DNA of 64,000 bases, from assembly GCA_018241265.1 (NCBI GenBank), contig JAFEEF010000008.1, forward strand, positions 1-64,000, in the 5' to 3' direction. This stretch comes from Pseudomonadota bacterium (GTDB lineage: Bacteria > Pseudomonadota > Gammaproteobacteria > Burkholderiales > Burkholderiaceae_C). This document shows, in pieces, positions 50,101 through 59,745 of the stretch. Within the stretch, counting starts at the first letter, position 1. Each line of letters starts with the position of its first letter. The position numbers and the translations under genes were made by a program. The notes under the pieces were generated by a model, which did not search any database, was not told where the DNA came from, and was given only the letters and a program-made list of their open reading frames with translations.

Positions 50101-50375
50101 CGGCTCGAGGACTTGCGGCTCCTGCGGGCCGGAGCGTGCTTGTCCCGCAAGAGCTTGGAGACCGCCTCGTCCATCTGCTCCACAGTCGGTGGTGCGGCAT
50201 GCGGCGACTTGAGCAACCCACGAATGCGCCGCGCATCAGGCAAGACCTGCCGAGCGGTGATCGTGTTGTCCTCCAGGATCTGGAAGTCGAGCATCGACCC
50301 TGCATCGAGGCCGAGCCGCTCGCGAATCTCCTTCGGCAACGTGACCTGCCCCTTGCTGGTGAGCGTGGCGAACAT
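50097..50375 (-). CDS. vapB: AbrB-family antitoxin (VapB-like)
   Basis: This 92-aa protein has an AbrB/MazE N-terminus (FATLTSKGQVTLPKEIRERLGLDAGSMLDF) and a basic, flexible C-terminus that should bind the toxin. It overlaps the vapC start by 4 bp. Autoregulation through the upstream region is likely but no clear palindrome is seen. Confidence 0.92.
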   Translation of the reverse strand: MFATLTSKGQVTLPKEIRERLGLDAGSMLDFQILEDNTITARQVLPDARRIRGLLKSPHAAPPTVEQMDEAVSKLLRDKHAPARRSRKSSSR

Positions 50376-50682
50376 GGGGTGATCCTCAAATGACGGGTCG
50401 ATTCCTTACATGCTACCTCAGTAAGGACGCAGACGTCGAGCGGCGATCGGGCGAGTCCGCTCGGGCCCGCGGGGCCGCTCTGCCAAGCGATGCCGCTTGA
50501 CGACGGGCGAGGGTCGCCTATGCTGGTGCTCGGTGCCTCCAGCGACATGAATGACTGAACGTTCGCGTCGACTGTGCAGTCTTGGGCAGCGCTCTTGCTC
50601 ACCGATTTGGTGGGAAGGCGAATCCTCGTGGAGTCCGCTGTCGGCTACGTCGTCGACTGCATGCCGCGCGCAGAATGCGCCC

Positions 50683-53600
50683 ATGGATCCAGTCGTCGAC
50701 GAACTTCCGCGGCCCAATGTTAAGGGCCGGCGGTGCCACTTGACCGTATTGTTTTCAGACGTCTCGGGCTCATCCCAGCATGCCGAGGAACTCGAGGCTG
50801 AGGACTATGCGATGCTGCTGGGCCAGTTCAGACGGTTCGCCAGGCAGATCATTCCTCACCATGGCGGAATCATCGCGCGGTTGCAGGGCGACGGCGTGCT
50901 GGCCCTTTTTGGCGTGGACAAGGGCGACGAGGAAGACGGTCGGCGGGCGGCGGAGGCGGCACTGGAGCTCCACGCCGCGGTCGGCGGGCTCCGTATCAGG
51001 CCGCCGGATGGCGCCTCCTTGCAACTGCACAGCGGCATCCACGCCGGGCTGGTGCTCGTGCTGGAGGGCGACATCGAGCGCGGCCGCTTCGACGTCGTCG
51101 GCGAAGTGCCCAATACCGCGTCGCGCCTGTGCAGCATGGCCGAGCCAGGGGAGATTCTCGTCAGCGAAGAATCGCTCGGGCCGCGCGAGCACCTGTTCAA
51201 CGTCAAATGGAAGCGTCGCGTAGCCGTGCGTGGCCGGCGCTCGGCGTTGGACGTGGTGAGCGTGTCCGGCACCAACGAACTCCGGCGACGCATCGATGCA
51301 GCGGCGCGGCGGGGCGTGGTGCCGTTCGTCGGGCGTGAAGACGTTCTTAGCAGGTTGCTCGACGAAGCGGCCCGCATCGGAACTCGTGACGGCGCCCAGT
51401 CGTTGCTGCACCTGAGCGGCGAACCGGGCGTCGGCAAGACGCGGCTGCTGGACGAATTCGGCCAACGCCTGGATGGCGAGGCATTCCTTGTCGTGTGCGG
51501 CTACTGCGAGAGCCACCTTGGTGCCCAGCCACTTCAGCCGTTCCTGAACGGCCTGTCGCAGGCGGTCAGGGCGACCGGCGCAGCGAGATTGGAAGGAGCG
51601 GGTGGGCTGGCCGACGCGTTGTCAGCCTCCGGCGATGCCAGCGCGCGGGTGCCGGTGGCCGAAGCGGCCAAGTCCGGCGCCATCGTCGAACTGCTCAGAC
51701 TGCTGGCCGCCGAACGACCGTTGGTCCTCGTCCTCGACGACTGGCAATGGGCTGACGACGCGAGCCGCCAGACGCTGCACCAAGTGCTCTCCGGGATTGA
51801 ACGGGTGCTGGTCGTGCTGGCCGCGCGCCGTGGCGCGCTGACCGAGGATCCAATTACCGACCGCGCCAGCTTGATCGAGCTCGAACCGCTGGATCCGCCC
51901 TCGGCCGCCACAGCGATCCGTGCCTGGATTCCGGGCGCCGACGAGTTCCTGGTGCACGAGATCTTCCGCCGCTCGGGCGGCAGCCCATTGTTCTTGGAAG
52001 AACTGTGCCATGCCGCATTGGCCGGAGACGATCCTGCGGTGGCTCCCGCGGAGCGCGGCGTCGCGTGGATCAATGCGCTCGTGGCCTCGCGCATGACGCG
52101 GCTTGAGCCGAGCTTGGTCGAGTATGTGCAGGCGGCGTCGGTCATCGGCAATGTCGTCCCCTGTGCGCTGATGCAGCGACTCTTCGGCCAGGGTGCAGCA
52201 GGCGGATTGCAACGCCTGGTGGAGAACGACTTCCTGATGCCGCTGGACGCGACGGCGATGCGCTTCAGGCACGGGCTCACCCGCGACGCGGTGTACGCGA
52301 CCGTGGATACGGCGCTGCGCATGCGCTGGCACCTGCGTGTGGCGCAGATTCTGGAGGCCGAGAGCGATGACCGGAGCCGCACCGATTCGCTCGAGGCCTT
52401 GGCCTATCACTACCGGGCTGCCGAACGCAGCGAGCAGGCGGCGCGCTTCGCGGTGGCCGCCGGCGACAAGGCCTTGAGCGCCAACGCATTCGACCGAGCC
52501 CGGGCGCAGTACCTCGTGGCACTGCAGGCGCTCGATGCATTGCCCTTCCTGTCGCAGCAGATGATCCTTCTCTGGTGCAGCGTCGCGCAACGGCTCGGTC
52601 AGACCTGCGTGTTTGACCCGCTGGACATGCACGAGAGCGCTCCGAAATTCGAGCGTGCGCTGGCCCTGGCACACCAGTCGCACGACCTGAACGCGCTCGC
52701 GCGCGCCGAGTACTGGATGGCGTATGTGAACTATGGCAGAGGGCGGCCGCGCGATGCGATTCGCTACTGCCGCCTTGCCATCGGGCATGCGCGCGAAAGC
52801 GGCGACAAGCGTCTGGAAGTGCAACTGCAGGCAACGCTCGGACAGGCGCTCGCGTCGGCGGGCCGTTACGACGAGGCGCTGCCCCAACTTGAGGAGGCGG
52901 TGGAGAGCAAGCGCCAACAGAGCCGGCCCGGCAGCGGCACAGCCATCGGCTCGGCGTACTGCCTGGCACGCATGGGCTACACCTTCGGTGATCTCGGCCG
53001 CTTCGGCGATGCGCACGCCTGTTTCGAGCAGGCGCTGCAGATGCTCGGCAGCGTCGAGCACTCGTTGCGCGCATCGATCCTGGAGCTGATGTGCGCGGTG
53101 CATCTGTGGCAGGGCCGCTGGAGCGAAGCTCGCGAGGCCGGTTTTTCCGGCGCCCAGGCGGCGTGGCGCTACCGCAGCCGCTACCTCACTGCGATGGGAC
53201 GCGCGCTCGGTGGCTGCGCCGTCTGGGCGATCGAACGCGACCTTGCATCCTACGAGGCGTTGCGCGACGCCACCTACCTCATCGACATCCGCGGGGGCGC
53301 CGTGTCCACTTCGCTCAATTTCGGCTGGCTGCTCGAAGCCGCCGGCACGCTTGGCCTGGAGAGCGAACTGCGCCGGCACACCGCCAAACTGCTCCAGCGC
53401 GCGCGTCAGCAAGACCGGCACGGTCATGCGATGGGCTGCCGGGCCCTGGCAGCCCATGCCGCTGCCCGCGGCGACCTCGCTGCCGCGGCGCGTTGCCTGC
53501 GCAATGCTGAACGAAGCGCCACTTTGCGCGGTTCGGCGCGTGAACATGCGCTCAACGACGTCGCCTGGGCGCGCCTGGCTGCGCTGTCGGGTTCGCGCGG

Positions 53601-53700
53601 CGAGGCGCGTGCAAGACTGGATCGCGCCTGCATCGCTTTCGAGGCGATGCAGATGGCCTGGCATCTGCAGGAGGCCGAGGCCGTCGCGGCCGGCCTCTAG
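50683..53700 (+). CDS. Class III cyclase - AAA/STAND ATPase - TPR regulator
   Basis: This 1005-aa protein has three parts. Residues about 18-195 are an adenylate/guanylate cyclase catalytic domain with metal Asps D26 (FSDVSGSS) and D70 (RLQGDGVLALFG) and transition-state residues N144/R148 (NTASRL). Residues about 210-480 are a P-loop ATPase (GEPGVGKT, 246-253; VLDDWQWADDAS). The C-terminal half is made of helical TPR-like repeats. No DNA-binding domain is visible, so it is probably a signalling enzyme rather than a classic activator. ATG 50683 is chosen because the cyclase domain follows directly. It is convergent with the fusion gene at 53711 (10-bp gap). Confidence 0.9.
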   Translation: MDPVVDELPRPNVKGRRCHLTVLFSDVSGSSQHAEELEAEDYAMLLGQFRRFARQIIPHHGGIIARLQGDGVLALFGVDKGDEEDGRRAAEAALELHAAVGGLRIRPPDGASLQLHSGIHAGLVLVLEGDIERGRFDVVGEVPNTASRLCSMAEPGEILVSEESLGPREHLFNVKWKRRVAVRGRRSALDVVSVSGTNELRRRIDAAARRGVVPFVGREDVLSRLLDEAARIGTRDGAQSLLHLSGEPGVGKTRLLDEFGQRLDGEAFLVVCGYCESHLGAQPLQPFLNGLSQAVRATGAARLEGAGGLADALSASGDASARVPVAEAAKSGAIVELLRLLAAERPLVLVLDDWQWADDASRQTLHQVLSGIERVLVVLAARRGALTEDPITDRASLIELEPLDPPSAATAIRAWIPGADEFLVHEIFRRSGGSPLFLEELCHAALAGDDPAVAPAERGVAWINALVASRMTRLEPSLVEYVQAASVIGNVVPCALMQRLFGQGAAGGLQRLVENDFLMPLDATAMRFRHGLTRDAVYATVDTALRMRWHLRVAQILEAESDDRSRTDSLEALAYHYRAAERSEQAARFAVAAGDKALSANAFDRARAQYLVALQALDALPFLSQQMILLWCSVAQRLGQTCVFDPLDMHESAPKFERALALAHQSHDLNALARAEYWMAYVNYGRGRPRDAIRYCRLAIGHARESGDKRLEVQLQATLGQALASAGRYDEALPQLEEAVESKRQQSRPGSGTAIGSAYCLARMGYTFGDLGRFGDAHACFEQALQMLGSVEHSLRASILELMCAVHLWQGRWSEAREAGFSGAQAAWRYRSRYLTAMGRALGGCAVWAIERDLASYEALRDATYLIDIRGGAVSTSLNFGWLLEAAGTLGLESELRRHTAKLLQRARQQDRHGHAMGCRALAAHAAARGDLAAAARCLRNAERSATLRGSAREHALNDVAWARLAALSGSRGEARARLDRACIAFEAMQMAWHLQEAEAVAAGL

Positions 53701-53710
53701 TCTTGCTCGC

Positions 53711-56700
53711 TCAGATCGCCGCGTCGATCTTGGCCGCCATCGCCTCGAACATCTCGTCCATGGGATGAAGATCGTCGGCCCACCCGTCCGATGGCGACGG
53801 GTAGTGCAGGGCGATCGTGCCCCGGAGATCGACATAAGTGACGAACGGGAACGGCCCGGACAGGTTCGCGAGCATCGTGTTGTGCTGGTCGATCAGATCG
53901 GCCATCGCCTGCGTCGCGGCAGGCATGTCGGCACCTCCCGGGCCGACGGCATAGCCCGCCTGCTCGAACACATCGTAGAGCCACTCCTGTTGCAGCGCGA
54001 AGGAGCCCTTGCCGTTCGGAATCGGGTGGTCGTAGCCGTGCACGAGCACCTTGATCGTCGTGCCGTCGATGATCTGCTGAATGGCGCTCAACACGGTGCG
54101 GAAATAGCCCTCGAGCGTGGCGATGTGCGCCGCGGTCTTCGCCGCGTCCAGCACGGTGGCCGAGCCCTGGGGCAGCACGAGCGCGGCCAGGGCGTCTCGC
54201 GTTGAGTCGTTGCCGCCCGCGGACAGCAGCACGGCCACCGGCTGTCGCTGCGGTGTGATGGCGCGGTCGAGGGCCGTGCAAAATGGTCCCGGGTTCTGGG
54301 CCATGGCCTGGATCGTGCCCCAGGTGAGGAAATCGCAGAAGGTGCCCGGCACCTTGTAGCCGAACTTCACCAGGCAGTCGCGCAAGTCGGTGCCGAACGG
54401 TATGAGCCCGCCCAAGTCATAGGCGACCCAGCTGTCGCCCCAGGCCATGATGAGGCCGGTCCGGGTGCCGGCGGCAGGGACCGGGACGAAGTTCAGAACG
54501 GGATTGGTGGTCATGCGGAATGCCTCCAGGTTGGCATGGGGGGCGAGTGCGGCCATCGCGCGCATCGCCGCGGGCAGCGCGGGATGCGAGCGCGCCGCGA
54601 CGGCCACAGCGGTGCCGACGGCAGCCGGTACTGGTGCTGCGATCGCCGGAAGGACTCCTTGCAGCGCATAGGTCAAGGGCTGTGGGCCCTCACGCATATC
54701 CTCGGTGCAGGTCAGGAAGGCCACCAAACTGCCCAGCATCGCGGCCGTTCCGGCTTCATATCCGGGGCAGGCATGGGTTGGTCCCGCGGCCTGCCGCACA
54801 CCTCCGAACATCAGCCGGTTGTCCGAATTGCCGTCGGCGAGCGATTGCTGGGTGCCGGCCACCAGGCCGAGAGCGACCTTGCATCCGATGTCGAGCGCGA
54901 TGCCGGTCCGATCGGTCTTGGCCATATGGTGCGGCTGCATCACGGTGCGCCAGGTGATCTGCGGCATGGGCCGGATCTTCGCCGCCTCATGCAGCGCATC
55001 CATCAGGATGCTGCGTGCGCTCGCCGCGTCGGTGCGGCCGGCGAGCGCGCTGCGCAGGGCGCCGAAGCGGTCGTTGCGGCGCCATTCGAGCAGCACGTTC
55101 AGCACCGCGCCGATGATCGTCGGCGTGAAGCCCATGAGCACGCCGGTGATGAGTCGCCCGACGAAGTCGAAGTCGCGGCCCTGGGCCGCGAGCTGGTTGA
55201 AAGCCGCCAGCGCCAGCGGCGCGGGTGCGCCGCTTCGCGGGGCTTCAGGCACATGATTGACGGCGGCGTGCCGTTGGACGAAGCGTCCCATGTGGTCCCG
55301 CAGCGCCTGGCCGTAGCGTTTCGCCAGGTCGACGGGAACCTGCCCGGGATTGGGTTGGAACATGTTGCGCGACAACGCCGTGAAATGGCCGGGGTAGATG
55401 GACGGCTGGCCTGGCGCCCAGGCCCAATCCGCGCTGCCCCGCGCCAGCAGGCCATCCGATCGGTCCTGCACGCCGAACCATTGCTCGCTGAGCGTCGCGA
55501 GCACCTCGTCCATGACCTCGCGCGCCTCGAAGATCGTCTCCCACCGCGTCTCGCCGGTCTTGGAACTGCGCTTGGCGAGATCGACGATGGAGCCGATCTT
55601 GGCCGCCGCCGCGTCGCGCGCATAGTCGAAGACGCCCTGGAAGGAAAGCTGGCCGATGGCCTTGTTCATATCGGCCGATTCGCGCGCATAGCGCGCGCCG
55701 GCGTCGAGGCCAAGATAGATGTCGCCGAAACTCACGAGCATGCGCTGGCGTTGACCGCACACCGAGTACAGGTCGTCGCGTCGGAGCACATGCAGTGCCA
55801 GATCGCGCTCGGCGACGAGGGTTGCGTATGGCGTCTTCAACGCCCCCCCGTGAAACCGCCGGATCGCCGCCCAAAGCGCGGCGGACTGCTGCCGGTCGAT
55901 CGGGTCCGGGTCTTCGAGCGCCTGCTTCCAGGCTTCGAGCGCCGCCTCGCCCTCGCCCATCGCGAGCAGTCGCGCGATACGCTGCTGCGCCTGCTGGACC
56001 TGGGCATCTGCTTCCCACGGCACCGGGACGGAAGGGGCCGCGGCCGCGGTCTGCGTGGCCCGCCCGGCCAGCCGACCAAGCGCCGAGATCGAGGGTGCGA
56101 AGAGGTACACGCCCCATTGCAGCTGCGTCACCACTTCCGGATCCTCGAAAAGCGGCGTCGCGTCTTCCATCTGCGCCTCGAAGGCGAACGGTCGGCCCGA
56201 GGGGTCTGGCGCCTCGAACGTGTAGACGCGCGGGAAGCCGTTCTCCGGCACGCCGACGATCGGGCAGCCGATGGCCGACGAGCTGCCGGTGCTGTTGCCG
56301 CCGGCGAGCCAGCGCTGCACGACCTCGAACTGCTCGCCGAGGTTCTGGTTGTAGGCCATGAACACGAGGCCCCGGTCCTCGCCCACCGGGGCGTCAGCGG
56401 TGGGGCCGTAGGACATGCTGCGCCGGATCAGGCGCGGGGGGCGGGAGCTTCCCGAGGGGACGTCTCGAGGGTTTGCGCGCCGGATGTGCGCGTGCAGAGG
56501 GCAGCGCGCGCCCTGCGGATCGTCTGAAAAGTCGAAATCGTTGAGATCGCCCGGGGTCGCATCTTCCAACGGCGTGCCGTCGCGCTGCCGGCCCATCAGC
56601 TTGCCATACACGGTCTCGAGATGGTCGCTGCTCTTGCCGCCCAGTTGGCGCTCCATCTCATCGGCTGTGCGCTGCACGGCGGCATGCAGCCGATCCGGAA

Positions 56701-58426
56701 ACTGGCGGTACTTGCGAAGCACCAGGAAGCTCCCGTTGGCCATCCACGGCCGGCGCGCGTCGTTCGCGGCGGGCGGATCGTCAGCGCGGTTCGGGTGACC
56801 CCAGAGCACCTCTCCCAGCAACACCCGATTCGCGCGCCGCTGCCGCCCTTTCGCCCACTCGAGATCCGGCTGGCCGTTGCCATCGGCGTATCCGAAGTGC
56901 TCGACCACCACCTGCTCGCCACCGCGCAGGGCATAGCGGCGCCGCATCGACTGCACGGCCATCAGTCGGGCCTGCGGATGCAGGCCGGCCAACCGCCCCA
57001 CTTCGGCGGCCAACGGATGATTCGCCTGTTCGAGGTCATCGGCGGCCAGTTGGGCCGCGCCAGTCGCCTGGCAACGCAGTTGCACCACGGCATGCACGCC
57101 GGCGAGATCGATCGTTTCGTTTGTCGGAGCACTTCCCTTGGGGACGAACCGCTTCGGCAGGCGCCAACGGCGCGGATGGTTGTGGCGCACGTCGCCGAGC
57201 GCCCCGGCCCGCGCCGCCATGCCCTGCAGGAACTCCTCGGGAAACATCGCCATGGTGTCCTCGTCCAGACCGCAGGCACGCAGGCCGTCCGGGGTGAAGG
57301 CGATGTTGCGGTACACCGTTCCGGACGGGGCCGCGTGGTTGTCGCTGTCGCGAGTGACCGTTGGGGCCACCGCTTGCAAAAAGGCATCGACCGCCTGCGC
57401 CGAGTCGAAGGACAAGAGCAGCAGCACGCCGTGGGTGAGCGACTCGTACTGGTGAAGGATGCCGCCCTGCACGTCGGCACGCACCGCGGGATCGATGGTG
57501 GACGCCGGCGGAATCGGCGGCAGTTGGCGCGCCAGCCCCTGCAACGTCGTGCCGGGCGGGCACAGCCAGTCGAGCGCGCGCTTGAAGCGCTCACGCTGCT
57601 GCGCAATGTCGGGATCGACGTTGTGGCCGTTGTAGAGGGCGATGAACTCGCGAAGCAGTTCGATGGCCGCTCGGTGAAGAAAGTCGCCGTCGGCCGTGGC
57701 AGGCACGTAGAGATCGGTCAGGCGATACAACCCTGCCAGCGCCTGCAGGTGCTGGCGAAGCTGCTCGGCGCCGACGCGAAACATGTCGGGCTTGATGATG
57801 GGCGGGTCGTCGCGCACCGGCTCGTAGCCGGGTGAAGCGAGGCGGTCCACCGCCTCTTCGGCCGACGGCATCACGGCGCGGAGCTCGTCCAACGTCGCGT
57901 CGGCGCCCGGATATCGCTCGCGCATCCGGAGCAGGCGACGGTCGTAGAGCAGATCGGTGGCCGAGCTGGCCGGTGGACCGTAGAAGAAGCCCGTCTCTCG
58001 CTGCACCGACCGCGCCCAACCCACCCATTGCTCGAAGCTGCTCCCCCACGCCGGCTGATAGTTCTGCGTATTGCAGAAGATCAGATCCAGCAGGGCGCCC
58101 ACCTTGTCCCACAGCACCCGGATGTAGGCTTGCCAGGGGCCGTCGAAGGTCACGGATAGCAGCACGCTGTCCTCCGGCTCCATGACGGCCACGCGCACCG
58201 ACTGGATCACCCCGACGCGCTCGACCGCGTCGGACAGCAGACGCGCGGCCGCGTACTCGTGGGCCGACTGCCTGGCACCTTGAAGCACGGCGAGCACGCT
58301 CTTGACTCGCGTCTTGTAGCTCACCGAATCCAGCGACGGCACGAAGCCCGAGCGCAAGGGAGCCAACAGCGTGAGGTCCGAGGACATCCCCAGACCGATG
58401 CTCTTGACGATCAGTTCGCGTTGCAC
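53711..58426 (-). CDS. DyP-type peroxidase - P450-like - SGNH hydrolase fusion
   Basis: One frame encodes about 1571 aa. The N-terminal 310 residues are uncharacterised. Residues about 318-785 are a DyP-type heme peroxidase: GxxDG motif (GYADG, 512-516), heme His in LHAHIRRANPR (His647), distal Arg in RLIRRSMSYGP. Residues about 860-1240 are P450-like: GDIYLGLD, a helical bundle, an EAAK at the ExxR position (1147-1150), and the heme-Cys loop GPTHACPG with Cys1220. Residues about 1320-1571 are an SGNH hydrolase: GDSW (Ser1332), GGND (1404-1407) and DDLHP (Asp1551/His1554). The GTG at 58426 behind GGGGG is used; ATG 58474 or 58387 are options. No signal peptide is visible. The combination suggests oxidation then ester hydrolysis of one substrate. 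Confidence 0.82.
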   Translation of the reverse strand: MQRELIVKSIGLGMSSDLTLLAPLRSGFVPSLDSVSYKTRVKSVLAVLQGARQSAHEYAAARLLSDAVERVGVIQSVRVAVMEPEDSVLLSVTFDGPWQAYIRVLWDKVGALLDLIFCNTQNYQPAWGSSFEQWVGWARSVQRETGFFYGPPASSATDLLYDRRLLRMRERYPGADATLDELRAVMPSAEEAVDRLASPGYEPVRDDPPIIKPDMFRVGAEQLRQHLQALAGLYRLTDLYVPATADGDFLHRAAIELLREFIALYNGHNVDPDIAQQRERFKRALDWLCPPGTTLQGLARQLPPIPPASTIDPAVRADVQGGILHQYESLTHGVLLLLSFDSAQAVDAFLQAVAPTVTRDSDNHAAPSGTVYRNIAFTPDGLRACGLDEDTMAMFPEEFLQGMAARAGALGDVRHNHPRRWRLPKRFVPKGSAPTNETIDLAGVHAVVQLRCQATGAAQLAADDLEQANHPLAAEVGRLAGLHPQARLMAVQSMRRRYALRGGEQVVVEHFGYADGNGQPDLEWAKGRQRRANRVLLGEVLWGHPNRADDPPAANDARRPWMANGSFLVLRKYRQFPDRLHAAVQRTADEMERQLGGKSSDHLETVYGKLMGRQRDGTPLEDATPGDLNDFDFSDDPQGARCPLHAHIRRANPRDVPSGSSRPPRLIRRSMSYGPTADAPVGEDRGLVFMAYNQNLGEQFEVVQRWLAGGNSTGSSSAIGCPIVGVPENGFPRVYTFEAPDPSGRPFAFEAQMEDATPLFEDPEVVTQLQWGVYLFAPSISALGRLAGRATQTAAAAPSVPVPWEADAQVQQAQQRIARLLAMGEGEAALEAWKQALEDPDPIDRQQSAALWAAIRRFHGGALKTPYATLVAERDLALHVLRRDDLYSVCGQRQRMLVSFGDIYLGLDAGARYARESADMNKAIGQLSFQGVFDYARDAAAAKIGSIVDLAKRSSKTGETRWETIFEAREVMDEVLATLSEQWFGVQDRSDGLLARGSADWAWAPGQPSIYPGHFTALSRNMFQPNPGQVPVDLAKRYGQALRDHMGRFVQRHAAVNHVPEAPRSGAPAPLALAAFNQLAAQGRDFDFVGRLITGVLMGFTPTIIGAVLNVLLEWRRNDRFGALRSALAGRTDAASARSILMDALHEAAKIRPMPQITWRTVMQPHHMAKTDRTGIALDIGCKVALGLVAGTQQSLADGNSDNRLMFGGVRQAAGPTHACPGYEAGTAAMLGSLVAFLTCTEDMREGPQPLTYALQGVLPAIAAPVPAAVGTAVAVAARSHPALPAAMRAMAALAPHANLEAFRMTTNPVLNFVPVPAAGTRTGLIMAWGDSWVAYDLGGLIPFGTDLRDCLVKFGYKVPGTFCDFLTWGTIQAMAQNPGPFCTALDRAITPQRQPVAVLLSAGGNDSTRDALAALVLPQGSATVLDAAKTAAHIATLEGYFRTVLSAIQQIIDGTTIKVLVHGYDHPIPNGKGSFALQQEWLYDVFEQAGYAVGPGGADMPAATQAMADLIDQHNTMLANLSGPFPFVTYVDLRGTIALHYPSPSDGWADDLHPMDEMFEAMAAKIDAAI

Positions 58427-58512
58427 ACGGCCCCCGTTTCCACCATCATTTCGTCCTGACGCCGCAAGCGTCATCGACGCCGTGCCGGGCACGGTCGCGG
58501 CGCTCCTCGCGA

Positions 58513-59364
58513 TCACGCATACGAACGGCAGCGTCGCTCGGCGATCGAATCGAGGTGCTCGCGACGGCTCTTGCTCACTTCGAACAGCGTTCGATTCTCG
58601 ACCTCGGTCGACAACGCCCGCGGATCGCGCAAGCCCGTGCGCTCCGGCGCAAGCGTATGTATCCATTCGCGCAGGCTCTTGCCTTCGGCCGGCCCGAGGT
58701 TCTGGATGATCGGCGGTCCATTGGGATCGAGATATTGCAACTGCTGCCACTCGTCGCTTTGGGGATCGATCCAGGAGATGTACCCCCCAGGGAGGATCTG
58801 CCGCGGTGACTCGAGCGCGCCCGTATAGCTGTAGCGCGTACCGGGAGTAGCCTGTGGGTCGTAGAAGTGCGGCGTGATGAAGTCCGATACCACCACGCCT
58901 TGAATGGAGTAGCTGTAGCTGTCCGCCTCGCAAGGGTCGCATGCCTCGACGAGGTACTCGAACTCGCTCGGACCGTCCTGAATCTCGCCCTGGACGATCT
59001 CGATCGAGCGGGACGACTGCAGGCGGTTGCCCGATGGATCGATCAACATCTCGACGATCTCGTGGCTCGCTGCGACGGTCCACCCGTCGCTGCCCGGCGT
59101 GGCAAGAACCTTCGCATAGGGCTGGTTGTGCCGATTCAGATGGAAGCCGCCCTCGTCGGGCGGAAGGTGGGCGACGATCTGCACGGGCCACACGCCGCTC
59201 GGCACCTTGTGCCTGTGGGGGAGCCAGATGACCGTGGCCTGGATCGGCCAGAACTGCGGCAGATCGCGGGTCACCTGGATATTGAACGCGGCCGCAGCGG
59301 CTTGCACGAACTGCGGATCGAGAGCGTCGGTCGTGTCGACCAAGCCGACTTGAACGATGGTCAT
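58513..59364 (-). CDS. Metallopeptidase-like hypothetical protein
   Basis: This 283-aa protein has a central GWTVAASHEIVEMLIDPSGNR segment. SHEIVEM resembles an HExxE/HExxH-like metal-binding helix, though the second His of the classic motif is replaced. Flanking segments (VIWLPHRHKVPSGVWPV; FEYLVEACDPCEADSYSY; TPHFYDPQATPGTRYSYTG) suggest a mixed beta domain. It precedes the peroxidase-P450-hydrolase gene on the same strand by less than 90 bp and is probably in its operon. The family name is not known to me and the function is open. Confidence 0.7.
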   Translation of the reverse strand: MTIVQVGLVDTTDALDPQFVQAAAAAFNIQVTRDLPQFWPIQATVIWLPHRHKVPSGVWPVQIVAHLPPDEGGFHLNRHNQPYAKVLATPGSDGWTVAASHEIVEMLIDPSGNRLQSSRSIEIVQGEIQDGPSEFEYLVEACDPCEADSYSYSIQGVVVSDFITPHFYDPQATPGTRYSYTGALESPRQILPGGYISWIDPQSDEWQQLQYLDPNGPPIIQNLGPAEGKSLREWIHTLAPERTGLRDPRALSTEVENRTLFEVSKSRREHLDSIAERRCRSYA

Positions 59365-59745
59365 GGACTACCTCCAGGGCAAATCTGTCGTGCACGACTC
59401 CCGCTGGTATCTCGAACGAAGCAGCTGGGAGTTCAACCCGCCATGGAATAGGCTGGCGAGGCATTCTGGGCGCCGTCGCGTCGGTCGGCATCCACAACGT
59501 TGACGAGAAGTAGTCTGAAGAGCGATGCTGGTTCAGTACGGCTGACGGCGAGCCCGTTGCCCGGCCGCTACGCTCTCCGGAGCTTGCTCCGCGCGGCTTC
59601 CGGCACTCGCGAGAAACATCGACGTAGGCGGCGGGCCCTACACTTGTCCACAGGCGGGCGGCCTCGCTGCCGGCTTCCATCCCTGGGTCGAAGTTCGCTC
59701 GGTACGGTGGGTCCAGCTTCCATCGGCGCCGACGGGCAGACCATC
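59365..59745. other. Divergent intergenic region
   Basis: This is 381 bp between the minus-strand operon starting at 59364 and the plus-strand SRPBCC gene. It should contain both promoters. No strong consensus or repeat is seen. Confidence 0.4.

Noticed and set aside
53711-58426. Two or three separate genes instead of a fusion
   Set aside because: There is no stop codon or convincing internal start between the DyP, P450 and SGNH segments; the frame is continuous.
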